Shown here: piece after piece, positions 1-8,400 of the stretch
Numbering within the stretch: position 1 is the first letter of the stretch
How the letters are laid out: every line of letters starts with the position of its first letter
IMG/VR virus record: IMGVR_UViG_3300035228_001474
Location: 1 to 29,903 of that record
Reading direction: 5' to 3' (one strand)
DNA: 29,903 bases
Origin: a virus
Program-made: the position numbers and the translations under genes
The notes under the pieces: generated by a model
Database searches by the model: none
Seen by the model: the letters and a program-made list of their open reading frames with translations, nothing else
Told to the model about the DNA's origin: nothing

Positions 1-197
1 CGACGTTTGTCAAGGTATTCGATGATTTCACTACGCCATTCTAGCAATTCATGATAGCATTCCTGATCATGTGCGTCTTGACGTAGTTGGTGATCTGGTT
101 TAAGAACGCTCTCATAGAAGATGTAGAACGCATCTTTACGTTTCTCGTGTTTCGTGGTGCTATTCCAATCCATGTTGATAGGTTGTGATTGTTCCAT
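1..197 (-). CDS. Unrecognised small protein, N-terminal part only (runs off window)
   Basis: This reading frame opens with ATG at 197 and stays open to the window edge, giving 65 residues and no stop. It begins MEQSQPINMDWNSTTKHEKR and is rich in charged residues (KHEKRK, RQDAHDQE, EWRSEIIEYLDKR). It looks soluble and mostly helical, with no signal peptide or membrane segment. It lies 17 bases beyond the helicase stop codon and has the same orientation. A TATAAT box sits in the gap just before its start, so it may have its own promoter. I do not recognise the family, and the missing C-terminus limits any assignment. The coding call rests on the uninterrupted frame, its position and its composition. 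Confidence 0.65.
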   Translation of the reverse strand, partial: MEQSQPINMDWNSTTKHEKRKDAFYIFYESVLKPDHQLRQDAHDQECYHELLEWRSEIIEYLDKR

Positions 198-201
198 ACT
201 A

Positions 202-207
202 ATTATA
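202..207 (-). promoter_or_regulatory. Possible -10 box (TATAAT) upstream of the gene starting at 197
   Basis: A perfect TATAAT lies in the 18-base gap between the helicase stop (216-218) and the ATG at 197, read on the minus strand. I see no convincing -35 box at the usual spacing. It is only 4 bases from the ATG, so a transcript from it would start inside the coding region. It may be chance in AT-rich DNA. Confidence 0.25.
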
Positions 208-215
208 CCACAATA

Positions 216-1496
216 TCATTCAGTGGCAGCAACACCTTTGACAAAGATAGCATCAACAACATTCTGCAAACGTTTTGCAGTCTGCTTACCATAGTTGGTA
301 AAGACAGGTACAGTCACAAACCCTGTACGCTTGCGATAGAATTGCAGTTGACCAGGAGCAATTTTGCCATTACGAATGTCATCAGCATCATCTTTGTCAA
401 GACGAATGACACGACCGATAGTCTGTGCCATCTCAATCACAGGAAGATTGCGGAGCAAAATAGTATGAGTGAGACCAGGCACATTGATACCTTCAGATAA
501 GATGCTGTAGTGAAACATGATAAACTTACGGTTAGGATCTTTGCCCCAAGTGTCAAGAGTATCAAAGAACTCTTGACGGTTAACCTTAGTTTTGTTAACA
601 TATGCACCATGCTTGCTGGTAATATGCATCACATCGTAACCTCTGTCAGCAAACTCCTGCATCACATTTGTGCTAGAGAGCAATGCCCACAGCACACGAG
701 TGTTAGGAGAAGCAACCAGGATCTTCTGTGCAGCGTCATCATCAAGTTTGCTGATGATGTCAACCAACACCTCGCGATCGTTCTCAGCAGCAAGCAGAGA
801 CTTGTTACGCTCGATGTCAACAACGTGTGGCAAAATGGTAGGAGGGATGATACTACCGTTGTTGATGAGTTCAGGTGCAGGCACACTAATCAGTTCAGAA
901 CCATACACTGCAGTGTTGTTCATGCTGATCACACCACCACGATACTTAGGTGTGGCAGTAAAATAGTATGCTTGCTTGGCAGTCAATGAAGCAGCAGCAA
1001 CTTCTTTGAAGAAGTCACGGCGAACAGAATTGTGTGCCTCATCATAATAGATGGTGTCAACATCAATACCTGCTTCATTGATACGACGCAATGAGTTGTA
1101 AGTGGTAAAGATCAGTTGATGAATACCAGCAGTCTTACAGACAGCATCGTGACACTGGATCTGTTGGATCTTAGTGGTGCTGGTGCAATTAACCTCACCG
1201 CTATGAACATGGATGGTGGCTACATCCACCTTACCGTTGAGAGCAGACCAGAACTCTTCATACAGTTGAACTGCGAGAAGAATGCGAGGAGAGACCACAA
1301 CGACAGTCTGAGGGGTAGTAGAAGCAGCGAGACGACGCTTCACATCCTCGATCATCACAAGTGTCTTGCCACCGCCAGTGGGGATGGTGACACGACCAAT
1401 GCTAGCAGTCAGCAAAGCGTCAAGAGCACGTTGCTGGTGTGGGCGAAGGGTCAAAGTCAAAGGGCGTCTTGCGTTGATGTGATTATTATAAGGCAT
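216..1496 (-). CDS. Superfamily 2 DEAH-type DNA/RNA helicase (phage helicase)
   Basis: This is an ATP-dependent nucleic-acid helicase or translocase of superfamily 2, 426 residues from ATG 1496. The motifs are in order: an LRPHQQRAL segment (about 17-25), Walker A PTGGGKT (39-45), DEAH (152-155), TATP motif III (180-183), SEGINVPG motif V (334-341) and QTIGRVIR motif VI (358-365). This covers both RecA-like lobes and is close to a minimal core, shorter than T4 UvsW (about 500 residues). A UvsW-like role in fork or recombination-intermediate remodelling is possible. The motifs do not settle it, and similarity to the type III restriction/DEAD 'ResIII' group is equally fair. A longer frame starts at TTG 1514, but that codon lies in the loop of a terminator hairpin, so I chose ATG 1496. 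No Shine-Dalgarno sequence precedes it. The gene comes just after the structural block and probably belongs to a different transcription unit. Confidence 0.92.
   Translation of the reverse strand: MPYNNHINARRPLTLTLRPHQQRALDALLTASIGRVTIPTGGGKTLVMIEDVKRRLAASTTPQTVVVVSPRILLAVQLYEEFWSALNGKVDVATIHVHSGEVNCTSTTKIQQIQCHDAVCKTAGIHQLIFTTYNSLRRINEAGIDVDTIYYDEAHNSVRRDFFKEVAAASLTAKQAYYFTATPKYRGGVISMNNTAVYGSELISVPAPELINNGSIIPPTILPHVVDIERNKSLLAAENDREVLVDIISKLDDDAAQKILVASPNTRVLWALLSSTNVMQEFADRGYDVMHITSKHGAYVNKTKVNRQEFFDTLDTWGKDPNRKFIMFHYSILSEGINVPGLTHTILLRNLPVIEMAQTIGRVIRLDKDDADDIRNGKIAPGQLQFYRKRTGFVTVPVFTNYGKQTAKRLQNVVDAIFVKGVAATE
1485..1490 (-). promoter_or_regulatory. Possible -10 box (TATAAT) just inside the helicase start
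   Basis: TATAAT lies 3 bases inside the helicase frame, directly after the terminator T-tract. A weak -35-like TTGCAC falls in the terminator loop 18 bases upstream. If this is used, the transcript would begin near 1478, downstream of ATG 1496. Translation would then need a later start, such as the in-frame TTG codons before LRPHQQ. This is a weak call. Confidence 0.2.
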
Positions 1497-1497
1497 G

Positions 1498-1521
1498 AAA
1501 AAGGGGGTGTGCAACCCCCTT
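1498..1521 (-). terminator. Intrinsic (rho-independent) terminator ending the structural/oxygenase unit
   Basis: Read on the minus strand, AAGGGGG (1521-1515) pairs perfectly with CCCCCTT (1507-1501) around the 7-base loop TTGCACA. The T-tract (1502-1498) follows at once. The hairpin begins 11 bases after the stop codon of the gene at 1533-2426. Five consecutive G-C pairs in AT-rich DNA plus the T-run make it a textbook intrinsic terminator. On the plus strand the tail would be TTGTG, so it should act only on minus-strand transcripts. It ends one base before the helicase ATG. Confidence 0.88.
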
Positions 1522-1532
1522 GTGACAGTTAT

Positions 1533-2426
1533 TTAATTGTCTTGGGTCAAGTCATCAAACTCTTCAACATGAGTAAAGATTAAATAAATGTCTTCAACCT
1601 CACCAGTATCAGATAATTTCCATCTGTAATCACAGCGTGTATCATGTGTTGATTTTGTCTCAACAAAATCTCTCTGTTCTTGTGTAAGTAAACCTGCCTC
1701 TAACATAGCATCAGCATATCTAACTGATAACCCACCATGCACACCTTTTACTTGTCTGGAAACTGTCTTACCTTTATAATTTGGTTCAATATCATCGGCA
1801 TACAAGAGATACATGTGGTAAATATATCCACCACCATGCATCATCTCGATAGATCCTTTAACACTATATGGGCGATGTTTTGCAAAGTAATGAAGTTCCT
1901 CTACTTTAACACCAATCTCCAAATCGGCAAGATTATATGCATCGTCGTGAATTAATACTGATACAAAATTTCCTTCTGGATCAAGTTTAATAGAATTGAG
2001 TGATGTCATGTTAGTCTGAGTTTGATCAGTCATTGCCTCAATTTTTGGTTTGAGATCTCGTATCTCTTCAAGTTGTGTATATCCAATGAAATGATTCCAT
2101 TTATGTTGCTCAAGTTTTCCAGTGCCATGAAAAGCACCCCACGGAATACTAATAAGGTCAACATAATTAATTACTTCACTATCTTTATACTCAATAAGAA
2201 CATACTTACCCCAATCAGGAGATGAATCCATCTCCGCAGTTTGTCTAACTGGAGATTTCCACCTAAGAGGCAAACTCAACTTATTCTTCAGTGCATCATC
2301 TAACACTGGTAAATAAGTAGAATCAGCCAAACTAGTATATCGATATGGCATCTTCTCAATGGTAGAGAGATGCTCATATGTCAATAGACTATACTTTTCA
2401 GCAACGTAATATCTATCTGAAAACAT
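1533..2426 (-). CDS. Unrecognised 297-residue protein, last gene before the terminator
   Basis: I do not recognise this protein. It starts MFSDRYYVAEKYSLLTYEHL and ends FDDLTQDN. It is aromatic-rich (many Y, W and F), mixed alpha/beta in appearance and acidic at the C-terminus, with no signal peptide or membrane segment. A histidine- and glycine-rich stretch lies in the second half (EMMHGGGYIYHMYLLY), followed by GVHGGLSVRYADAMLEAGLL. None of this matches a catalytic signature I know. Its ATG overlaps the previous stop as TAATG, which implies translational coupling to the 115-residue gene. An intrinsic terminator follows 11 bases after its stop, so it is the last gene of the late unit. An accessory role in virion assembly, or as a partner of the oxygenases, is inference from position only. 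Confidence 0.85.
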   Translation of the reverse strand: MFSDRYYVAEKYSLLTYEHLSTIEKMPYRYTSLADSTYLPVLDDALKNKLSLPLRWKSPVRQTAEMDSSPDWGKYVLIEYKDSEVINYVDLISIPWGAFHGTGKLEQHKWNHFIGYTQLEEIRDLKPKIEAMTDQTQTNMTSLNSIKLDPEGNFVSVLIHDDAYNLADLEIGVKVEELHYFAKHRPYSVKGSIEMMHGGGYIYHMYLLYADDIEPNYKGKTVSRQVKGVHGGLSVRYADAMLEAGLLTQEQRDFVETKSTHDTRCDYRWKLSDTGEVEDIYLIFTHVEEFDDLTQDN

Positions 2427-2773
2427 TATTCGTTAGTAGCGATTTGTTGTCCTTCAGCATTGTATAGAGCATAGAAGATGTAATTTTCAGGAATAGTGCA
2501 AGATGCCTGATTTTGTGGAAAATTATCACCCAACCAATCCATCATAACACTTACATCATCACATTCAATAAAAACTTGCTCAGACATCTTCAATGCCGTC
2601 CACAAATCACCAGGAAGAAGATCTTCATATACTGCCCATGATGCATTAATTGCATCAACATCAGAACTATTGTTCCATCCAACAGATCTAAAGTATACAA
2701 CTGGTTTTTTAATTAAAGCAGCATAATTTCCAATGAAGTGTTCAAAATAATGTACGTTGTAGTTTGTATTCAT
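2426..2773 (-). CDS. Unrecognised 115-residue protein
   Basis: This is a small acidic soluble protein starting MNTNYNVHYFEHFIGNYAAL, with no recognised family. I chose ATG 2773 because it overlaps the stop of the upstream oxygenase as ATGA, the usual coupled junction in this cluster. The frame can be extended six codons to a TTG at 2791, but there is no reason to prefer that. The body contains VYFRSVGWNN, a DLWTALKMSEQVFIECDD segment and a C-terminal YIFYALYNAEGQQIATNE, suggesting a compact alpha/beta fold. Its position between an oxygenase and the 297-residue gene, with overlaps on both sides, suggests the three are made together. Confidence 0.8.
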   Translation of the reverse strand: MNTNYNVHYFEHFIGNYAALIKKPVVYFRSVGWNNSSDVDAINASWAVYEDLLPGDLWTALKMSEQVFIECDDVSVMMDWLGDNFPQNQASCTIPENYIFYALYNAEGQQIATNE

Positions 2774-3276
2774 TTTACTAATAGTTTCCAAGCAATAGTT
2801 ATACGAAGTCCTGCAAATGATCTAGTGACAGCTTCTGCCGCATGTCTCATATTTCCTGGGAATAGAACAGCTGTATTTGGTTTGGGTAATTGATAATAAT
2901 ATTCACCATTACCTAATTCAAATACTGTCTTTCCACCCCATTGAAGATGCCAATCATCAACTGCATAAAAGAGAAATGTTCTTCCTCTATCATCATACCA
3001 ATCAACATGAAGATCTCCAGCAGTACCAAATGTATGTCCATTGGCATACACATCATATAATTCGTACTCTTGTTGAGTTGTCTCCTGTATGATATTTAGA
3101 AGATACGTATTAAAGAACTGATATTGCTTAAGATCCATCCTCCAGAAAGGATAACCTCTTCTAGGGTCACTTGGATCAAATGAACCATGACCAAAATACC
3201 ATTTTGCTGAATTTACAGTATCCAATATTCTCGGTAATGTCCGTTTATCAAAGACATCATTAAATGTTTGTACCAT
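2770..3276 (-). CDS. 2-oxoglutarate/Fe(II)-dependent oxygenase (hydroxylase), copy C
   Basis: This is a probable soluble Fe(II)/2-oxoglutarate dioxygenase of 168 residues. It would couple oxidation of 2-oxoglutarate to hydroxylation of an unknown substrate. The double-stranded beta-helix facial triad is visible as H90-V-D92 in DLHVDWYDD and distal H145 in GNMRHAAEAV. R158 in GLRITIAWKL is a good 2-oxoglutarate carboxylate ligand. Strands such as TAVLFPGNMRH before the distal histidine fit the prolyl-4-hydroxylase-like group. The start at ATG 3276 lies 17 bases inside the end of the neighbouring oxygenase gene, and its stop overlaps the next gene as ATGA. It is the shortest of the three oxygenases and diverges strongly from the other two, so it is not a recent duplicate. 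The substrate cannot be read from the sequence. Confidence 0.85.
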   Translation of the reverse strand: MVQTFNDVFDKRTLPRILDTVNSAKWYFGHGSFDPSDPRRGYPFWRMDLKQYQFFNTYLLNIIQETTQQEYELYDVYANGHTFGTAGDLHVDWYDDRGRTFLFYAVDDWHLQWGGKTVFELGNGEYYYQLPKPNTAVLFPGNMRHAAEAVTRSFAGLRITIAWKLLVK

Positions 3277-3874
3277 ATTCTCGTATTAAATTTAACCTCA
3301 TCTGTTCCAACTTCTCATCTACAGATCCTTCAATATATCTGCCATAATCAATAATCCATGAACGCATAAAAGAATTTGTAATTATACTTTCTATCCAAGT
3401 GACTGCAACATTACGTATTCCTTTTGTAACAGGATTTACCTTATGACACAAACCAGTAGAATATAATATTGCTTTTCCTGCTTTGGGTTTATGTACAGTC
3501 TCCACATCACCAACTTTAATCACCAACTCTCCACCTTCATAATCATCATTAAGAAAGATAGTCATACTATAATGTGCATGAACACCAGCAATTGGATAGT
3601 TATCTAAATGATAATCATATTTGTGTCCTATATTATATTTTAAAAAGTATATTTGAGATATGCTACGCATAGCATAGATGCTATACATTTTTTGGTGCAT
3701 AATCTGTTGTATAAAATTACAACTATCACCATATGCTTTACCGTCAAAGCACATTAAATTTTTCTTGATCTTTGATGGGTTACTGATACTACCATCAATA
3801 TAGTTGAAACTCTTAAGTTCTTGATTTAGGAGTTTTAAATCACCTTCACTCAGAAGATCAATTTCATATATCAT
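3260..3874 (-). CDS. PiuC/YbiX-like 2-oxoglutarate/Fe(II) oxygenase (PKHD-type hydroxylase), copy B
   Basis: This 204-residue Fe(II)/2-oxoglutarate oxygenase carries the full catalytic set: H89-L-D91 (KYDYHLDNYP), distal H144 (GLCHKVNPVT) and R154 (KGIRNVAVTW), 10 residues after the histidine. The core order FLNDDYEGGELVIK, then AGKAILYSTGLCHKVNPVTKG, closely follows the PiuC/YbiX (PKHD-type) family. Family members run to about 225 residues, so it looks complete. I chose ATG 3874 because it overlaps the upstream stop as ATGA. A longer frame from TTG 3898 would lie inside the neighbouring gene. The C-terminal helical tail (about 170-204) fits the family. PiuC-like proteins in bacteria are linked to iron uptake and redox genes, but phage homologues have no settled substrate. 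Confidence 0.9.
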   Translation of the reverse strand: MIYEIDLLSEGDLKLLNQELKSFNYIDGSISNPSKIKKNLMCFDGKAYGDSCNFIQQIMHQKMYSIYAMRSISQIYFLKYNIGHKYDYHLDNYPIAGVHAHYSMTIFLNDDYEGGELVIKVGDVETVHKPKAGKAILYSTGLCHKVNPVTKGIRNVAVTWIESIITNSFMRSWIIDYGRYIEGSVDEKLEQMRLNLIREYGTNI

Positions 3875-4797
3875 TCGGATACGTAATAAATGTTCCAATC
3901 TACTGGAATAATGTCATCTACTTTCAATAGTTTCATCATTTCCAATACTTTAGCATCAACTTCTCGTTTTGGAGAGATTTTTGCTCTAGATCTTGCAAGA
4001 TTATACATTGTTTGCTCTCTCTGACTACGGAAGTCAGTAGAAGCTTCCATGTCATGATATACCCACTGATCAGTATCGTTTGCGTCTAAGTATGCAGGCG
4101 GATTGTCTACACCATCATACAAATTCCTGTAAATATTTGGGTCAATGGGAAATCTATACTCATAAGTGTACTTGAAGTAATCCAATCCACTATCAAAATC
4201 ATCAGGTGATTTTAATACATCTTTACGTACATGAGATCTCCATGCTATCCACATGTCTTTCTCACCTTCATAACTATCAGCAACGTCAGGTAAAATTCTC
4301 CAATCACTCAATTCCAATAAAGAATTTTTCTGTCTTTTGAGTTTTAGATATCTCTTCTCATACAAAAGAACTTCTTTATCTACATCCTCTACAAGAGCTT
4401 CAACCTTCAAATTTTTAACTTGATCTGCAACTTCCAAAAAGATTTGAATTTGTTCATACAATTGTTTTGCTTGATCTGCAGTACCATCAACGAACTGATA
4501 TGTAGCCTGATACTGAGTATTTGTGGTAAAATCAGTTTTTAACTTTTTACGCTGACAAAAATATGTTCCATCATCGTTGTACTGGAAAAAATCAAGTTGA
4601 TCTTTTGCACTATGCCAGAAAGGATCAATAGCAGCTGCTAAAAATCTTTCACTAGCACTATCATCAAACGAAACTCTTCTGCCGCCAGGAAAAACCTTAA
4701 CTGTACCAGTATCCTGGTCAATATAGCGTCGTTCTTGATTAATAATTTTATTAAGAAAATCAATTTCTAATAAAGGAGTTCTAATATTTAAAGCCAT
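3871..4797 (-). CDS. Structural-cluster protein with a phage tail-assembly-chaperone-like motif
   Basis: This 308-residue protein is placed with tail genes by position and one motif. Residues 155-192 read KRQKNSLLELSDWRILPD, then WIAWRSHVRK. This matches the R..LL..SDW..LPD...W..YR..LR pattern of tail-assembly-chaperone/fibre-assembly families (Phage_tail_APC-like). Known members of those families are usually shorter, so here the motif sits within a larger protein. A charged, probably coiled-coil helix precedes it (about 105-155, QAKQLYEQIQIFLEVADQ). An unassigned acidic, tyrosine-rich C-terminal half follows. If the motif is real, the protein may help fold or assemble the fibres encoded upstream. 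ATG 4797 is supported by the only clear Shine-Dalgarno sequence in the window. The stop overlaps the next gene as ATGA. Confidence 0.7.
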   Translation of the reverse strand: MALNIRTPLLEIDFLNKIINQERRYIDQDTGTVKVFPGGRRVSFDDSASERFLAAAIDPFWHSAKDQLDFFQYNDDGTYFCQRKKLKTDFTTNTQYQATYQFVDGTADQAKQLYEQIQIFLEVADQVKNLKVEALVEDVDKEVLLYEKRYLKLKRQKNSLLELSDWRILPDVADSYEGEKDMWIAWRSHVRKDVLKSPDDFDSGLDYFKYTYEYRFPIDPNIYRNLYDGVDNPPAYLDANDTDQWVYHDMEASTDFRSQREQTMYNLARSRAKISPKREVDAKVLEMMKLLKVDDIIPVDWNIYYVSE

Positions 4798-4801
4798 TGA
4801 T

Positions 4802-4808
4802 CTACCTT
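4802..4808 (-). promoter_or_regulatory. Shine-Dalgarno sequence for the gene starting at 4797
   Basis: AAGGTAG lies a few bases before ATG 4797 and partly overlaps the TAA stop of the upstream oxygenase. The AAGG core is 7 bases from the ATG. It supports this start codon and is notable because most other junctions here lack any recognisable ribosome binding site. Confidence 0.6.
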
Positions 4809-5463
4809 ATTGGTTTTTGATGTACCATCCTGTCAAGATATATTTATCTTCAGTGAGAACAGTATTTCCTTTGTGAGTGTGTGTAAATCCAGCAGGCCAA
4901 ACTACTACTGTTCCTTTAGTCGGTTTAATTCTTCTTCTTTGATATAAAAACTCAGTCTCTGCCTCACCGTCAGGCATATCATTGAGGTAAATCATCCACA
5001 CTAACTCACGATCAGCATGTCTTATATCACCATCTTCATGATGCCATAAGTTATAACCACCACCAGGTTTAGTTTTTTGAACTTTAATATCCCAAGAGGT
5101 AACACTACTGTGCTGTAGAGAAAAATATTCACTCATATAATGCTGAAGACATGATTTCAATATCTGATTTACATGTCTCCCTAATATTAAATTATGGTAG
5201 TTAAGAAGAAACGCTTCGTCCTTTCTCCTTAATGGACCGCCATAAGAATTTTCTGATGAAATAACATGCATCTCATCAGGATGACCATTAAATGAAGCTC
5301 CATGCTCAAAGATTTCTGTACAAAATGCTACAATCTCGTCGCATAATGGTGCTGGCATGAAGTTTTCCCAAATACCAATGAAATCTGTAAACTCAGACTT
5401 CGTAAATTTTGTATCGAGCATCAATTCAAGTGGTCTATAATCTGGAATAATGTCTTGCCCCAT
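4807..5463 (-). CDS. 2-oxoglutarate/Fe(II)-dependent oxygenase (prolyl-4-hydroxylase-like), copy A
   Basis: This is a 218-residue oxygenase of the prolyl-4-hydroxylase-like group. The metal motif is in GGGYNLWHHEDGD, with H142-E-D144 the likely HxD. The distal histidine is in FTHTHKG (H195 or H197), and K207 in EDKYILTGWY is the likely 2-oxoglutarate ligand, in place of the arginine in the other two copies. The preceding KVQKTKPGGGY and following LVWMIYLNDMPDGEAETEF are typical core strands. The N-terminus (FIGIWENFMPAPLCDEIVAF) fits the helical start of such enzymes. It begins 6 bases after the stop of the 1185-residue fibre, without a clear ribosome binding site, so it is probably coupled to fibre translation. 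The position suggests a virion or cell-envelope substrate, but that is inference. Confidence 0.88.
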   Translation of the reverse strand: MGQDIIPDYRPLELMLDTKFTKSEFTDFIGIWENFMPAPLCDEIVAFCTEIFEHGASFNGHPDEMHVISSENSYGGPLRRKDEAFLLNYHNLILGRHVNQILKSCLQHYMSEYFSLQHSSVTSWDIKVQKTKPGGGYNLWHHEDGDIRHADRELVWMIYLNDMPDGEAETEFLYQRRRIKPTKGTVVVWPAGFTHTHKGNTVLTEDKYILTGWYIKNQ

Positions 5464-5469
5464 AATTTA

Positions 5470-8400
5470 TTAATACGCCTTGATCATATATTTAGTCTTG
5501 TGGAATGGGGTCAGAATTGGAACTTGTCTCTGTGGGATCATTGTAACGTCAGGAATAGGTTTTTTGATACTTCTAGAAAACTTAAATGTTCCTGTAGTCA
5601 TGTCCATGAACAAGTCGTTTTGTGTGAATTGAATTGGAATACTCTCACCAACGCCACCAACGTTTCCAGTAGAAACTGTATTAACTACCATTAAATCTTC
5701 AGCACCAAGTCCTGGAGTATCAGACCATGTTGCTGCTGTCAATTCATCACCTACCGCATATCCCTGTCCAGCATTAACAATTTGATTAATTCTAATTCTA
5801 CTATCACCAAAGGGAGATCCTCCTAAAGAAGGATATGCTTGAATAGTATAGTTAATAACCATACCAGTACCAGCTCCATTATTACCATTTCTATAACGAA
5901 CTTCTTCCTCTACAATTAGTTCCTCTCCTGGTTCGGTCCAGTAATTTTGACCAGCAAGTCTATATGTCCACTCGCCAATAGTTTTATTTACAAGTTGCAT
6001 ATCATCATATGGTTCATTAAGACCTCTTCTTTCATACATTTGAAAAGAAAGAACAGCACCAACTTGACCACTAGCACTTAATCCAGCACCAAGTGGTGGA
6101 TTGGGGTCACCAGCACCACTAACATTACCACCAGAGAAGTCAGTATTGGGATTACCAACAACATTTTCAGTTATAAAATGACTATGAGTTCTTGTTTGTC
6201 CAGCAGATGGTGTATAACCAGCAACTCTAAATGTAGTATTTTTGTTATCAATTACACCAGCAGTTTGATTACCCCCTAGCCCTGCAACGTTTTGAAGAAT
6301 AGCGCCAGATAATCCAGAAGTATCAGATAACCACCATGTAGTAAAATCTTCTGTAAGTCCCTTATCGTCACCTGAATCATTGCCCAATCCTAGAGATGCA
6401 CCTTGAATTTCTGCGTATTCAGCGTTAACATTCTGACCTGCAGGTAAGTTGGCTTGCACCCACTGTCTAAGGTCAAAATCATTTCCATAATATTCTTTCA
6501 AGTTTATAAAGATACCAGTCCATACGCTCTGGATTCTACTTGCCCACGTATCCCAAATGTCACCTGAATCAATTGGGTCACTGCCTTTAATTTTCAGTGG
6601 ATAAGATTGTACTTCAGCAAATTGGAAACCAGCTCTACCACCAGATCCACCAGCACCCCAAGGTACAACAGATTCACCTTCATCACCATCAGAAACTGCA
6701 GAGAAATAGAAGTGATCATGTTCTGGAACTCCAACAATTAAAGACTGCAAAGGACCAATCGTTGCTGTAATACTACCATTGATACTAAATCCAATACTAC
6801 CTGTAATGGTCTCCAATCCACTAATTCTAACTGTACCAAGTGAGAAGAACCGTGAATTTAATCCATTATCACCAGATCCTTCAATTTGTTCCAGTGGTTG
6901 TGTGCCAAGAGTGTCTACTTTATCAAAATACCAGTATCCACCCTCAGATCCAACAACTTGAATATCACCACCAGAACTAGAAATAGGTAAGAACGCAGAA
7001 CTTCCTCTGCTACTATCAACAATACCCGTGCCACAAAGCTTTCTATTTCTATAATCAGGAAGTCTAAAATTACCATCGTACTTCGTCCAAGCACCAACTA
7101 CATTGTTATCTTCATCTAAAATATTTTCAGATGAAATAGTTACAGCTCCACCATAGTGTGTGCCAATAACTTCATATAATCCACGATATTGTGCAGCATT
7201 TAATTCCTGACCATCACATTCAATAAATCCTGGGTATCTACTAGCAATATCACTAGGAACTCTGGTCACAAGGTTTGTACCAGGATTATAAAGATCACCA
7301 TCAAGATCACCATATCCCAGAAAACTTTCTTTCATAATTGGAATAACAGTTCCTAATGCATAACCATCCTGTTTCCATGTTTTAATACTGTACCATGTTC
7401 CAGAATTTGATGGTGGTGTTGGTGCATTAATCCAAGTCCTTGCCGTCCAAACAAAAGTTGAATTGCTAGGAGCACCCGTACCAACTTGAATCTGTGTGGA
7501 TTCAGGAGAATTAGGAGTTTGACTTGAAGTTAAAATAGTAAGAGTAAATGTAGTATTTACATTAGGATCAAAAGTTCTAGGACCAGTAGTGGCTGCATCA
7601 CCATCAATAGAAATTAATGCATCATAACCAGATAAACGACTAATCTGAATTGGAGTATTAATACCACTAATAGTAACTGGAGCACTAGTCACATAAGTGC
7701 TTGGTTGTTGATTAGTTAAATCTTGTGGTGGTGTAAATGATGCAACAGTATCGGGACCATCGCTAGTCTTTACCTGCCATGTAGTAATAGGAACACCACC
7801 AACATTAATTTTTACAGTTCTGATTTGTCCACCATAGTTGGGTGCTGATTTAGCAAATAAAGCAAGTTTATCTCCAAGTGCAACAGTAGTTGGAAATGAT
7901 CCCAAAGATCCAACAGTACCATCTGCTTTTGTTACTCTAACATAGTATTCAGTTGCTGATGTATTAGTAGGATCTAACGTTACAGGAATATTAACTGTTG
8001 GATCAATACCACTAATTCCTGTAGGTGGCGCATCGGGTGATCCATATAGTGTATTAATTAGAGCATCGTCTACGTTATCAAATTGAAAAGGAGATGGTTC
8101 AGTATCAGGAAACTCCCCTGTCGTAACTGTCCAAGTATCACCATTTACAGCATCACCAATACTAATATTAGTGGTAATTGCACCAAAAGCAGATGTACTA
8201 GATACAACTCTCAACTGAACCCAATCACCATTAACAACATCACCAGATCCACCATTCCAAGTCACACCACTGAGAACTTCATACCCATCACCATTTGTAA
8301 ATGTAGTATTTGTGCTTGAATTAGCCCACTGTGCTGATGAATTTGTGAGGAGAAAAGTTGCAACAGAATCTGGAATTAACCCATCAATTCTTACTGGGTC

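Noticed and set aside
1497-1514. TTG start for the helicase at 1514
   Set aside because: The codon is in the loop of the terminator hairpin. ATG 1496 is a better start.
1116-1583. Plus-strand open frame of 155 residues
   Set aside because: It lies almost wholly antisense to the helicase, with its end crossing the terminator. It has no ribosome binding site and its composition does not look like a protein. The minus frame has clear helicase motifs.
3875-3898. TTG start for the PiuC-like oxygenase at 3898
   Set aside because: ATG 3874 overlaps the upstream stop as ATGA, like other junctions here. The extra residues are the neighbour's coding DNA.
4836-4843. GATAAATA on the minus strand, another late-promoter-like match
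   Set aside because: It lies inside the oxygenase coding sequence and is not placed upstream of a start at a sensible distance.
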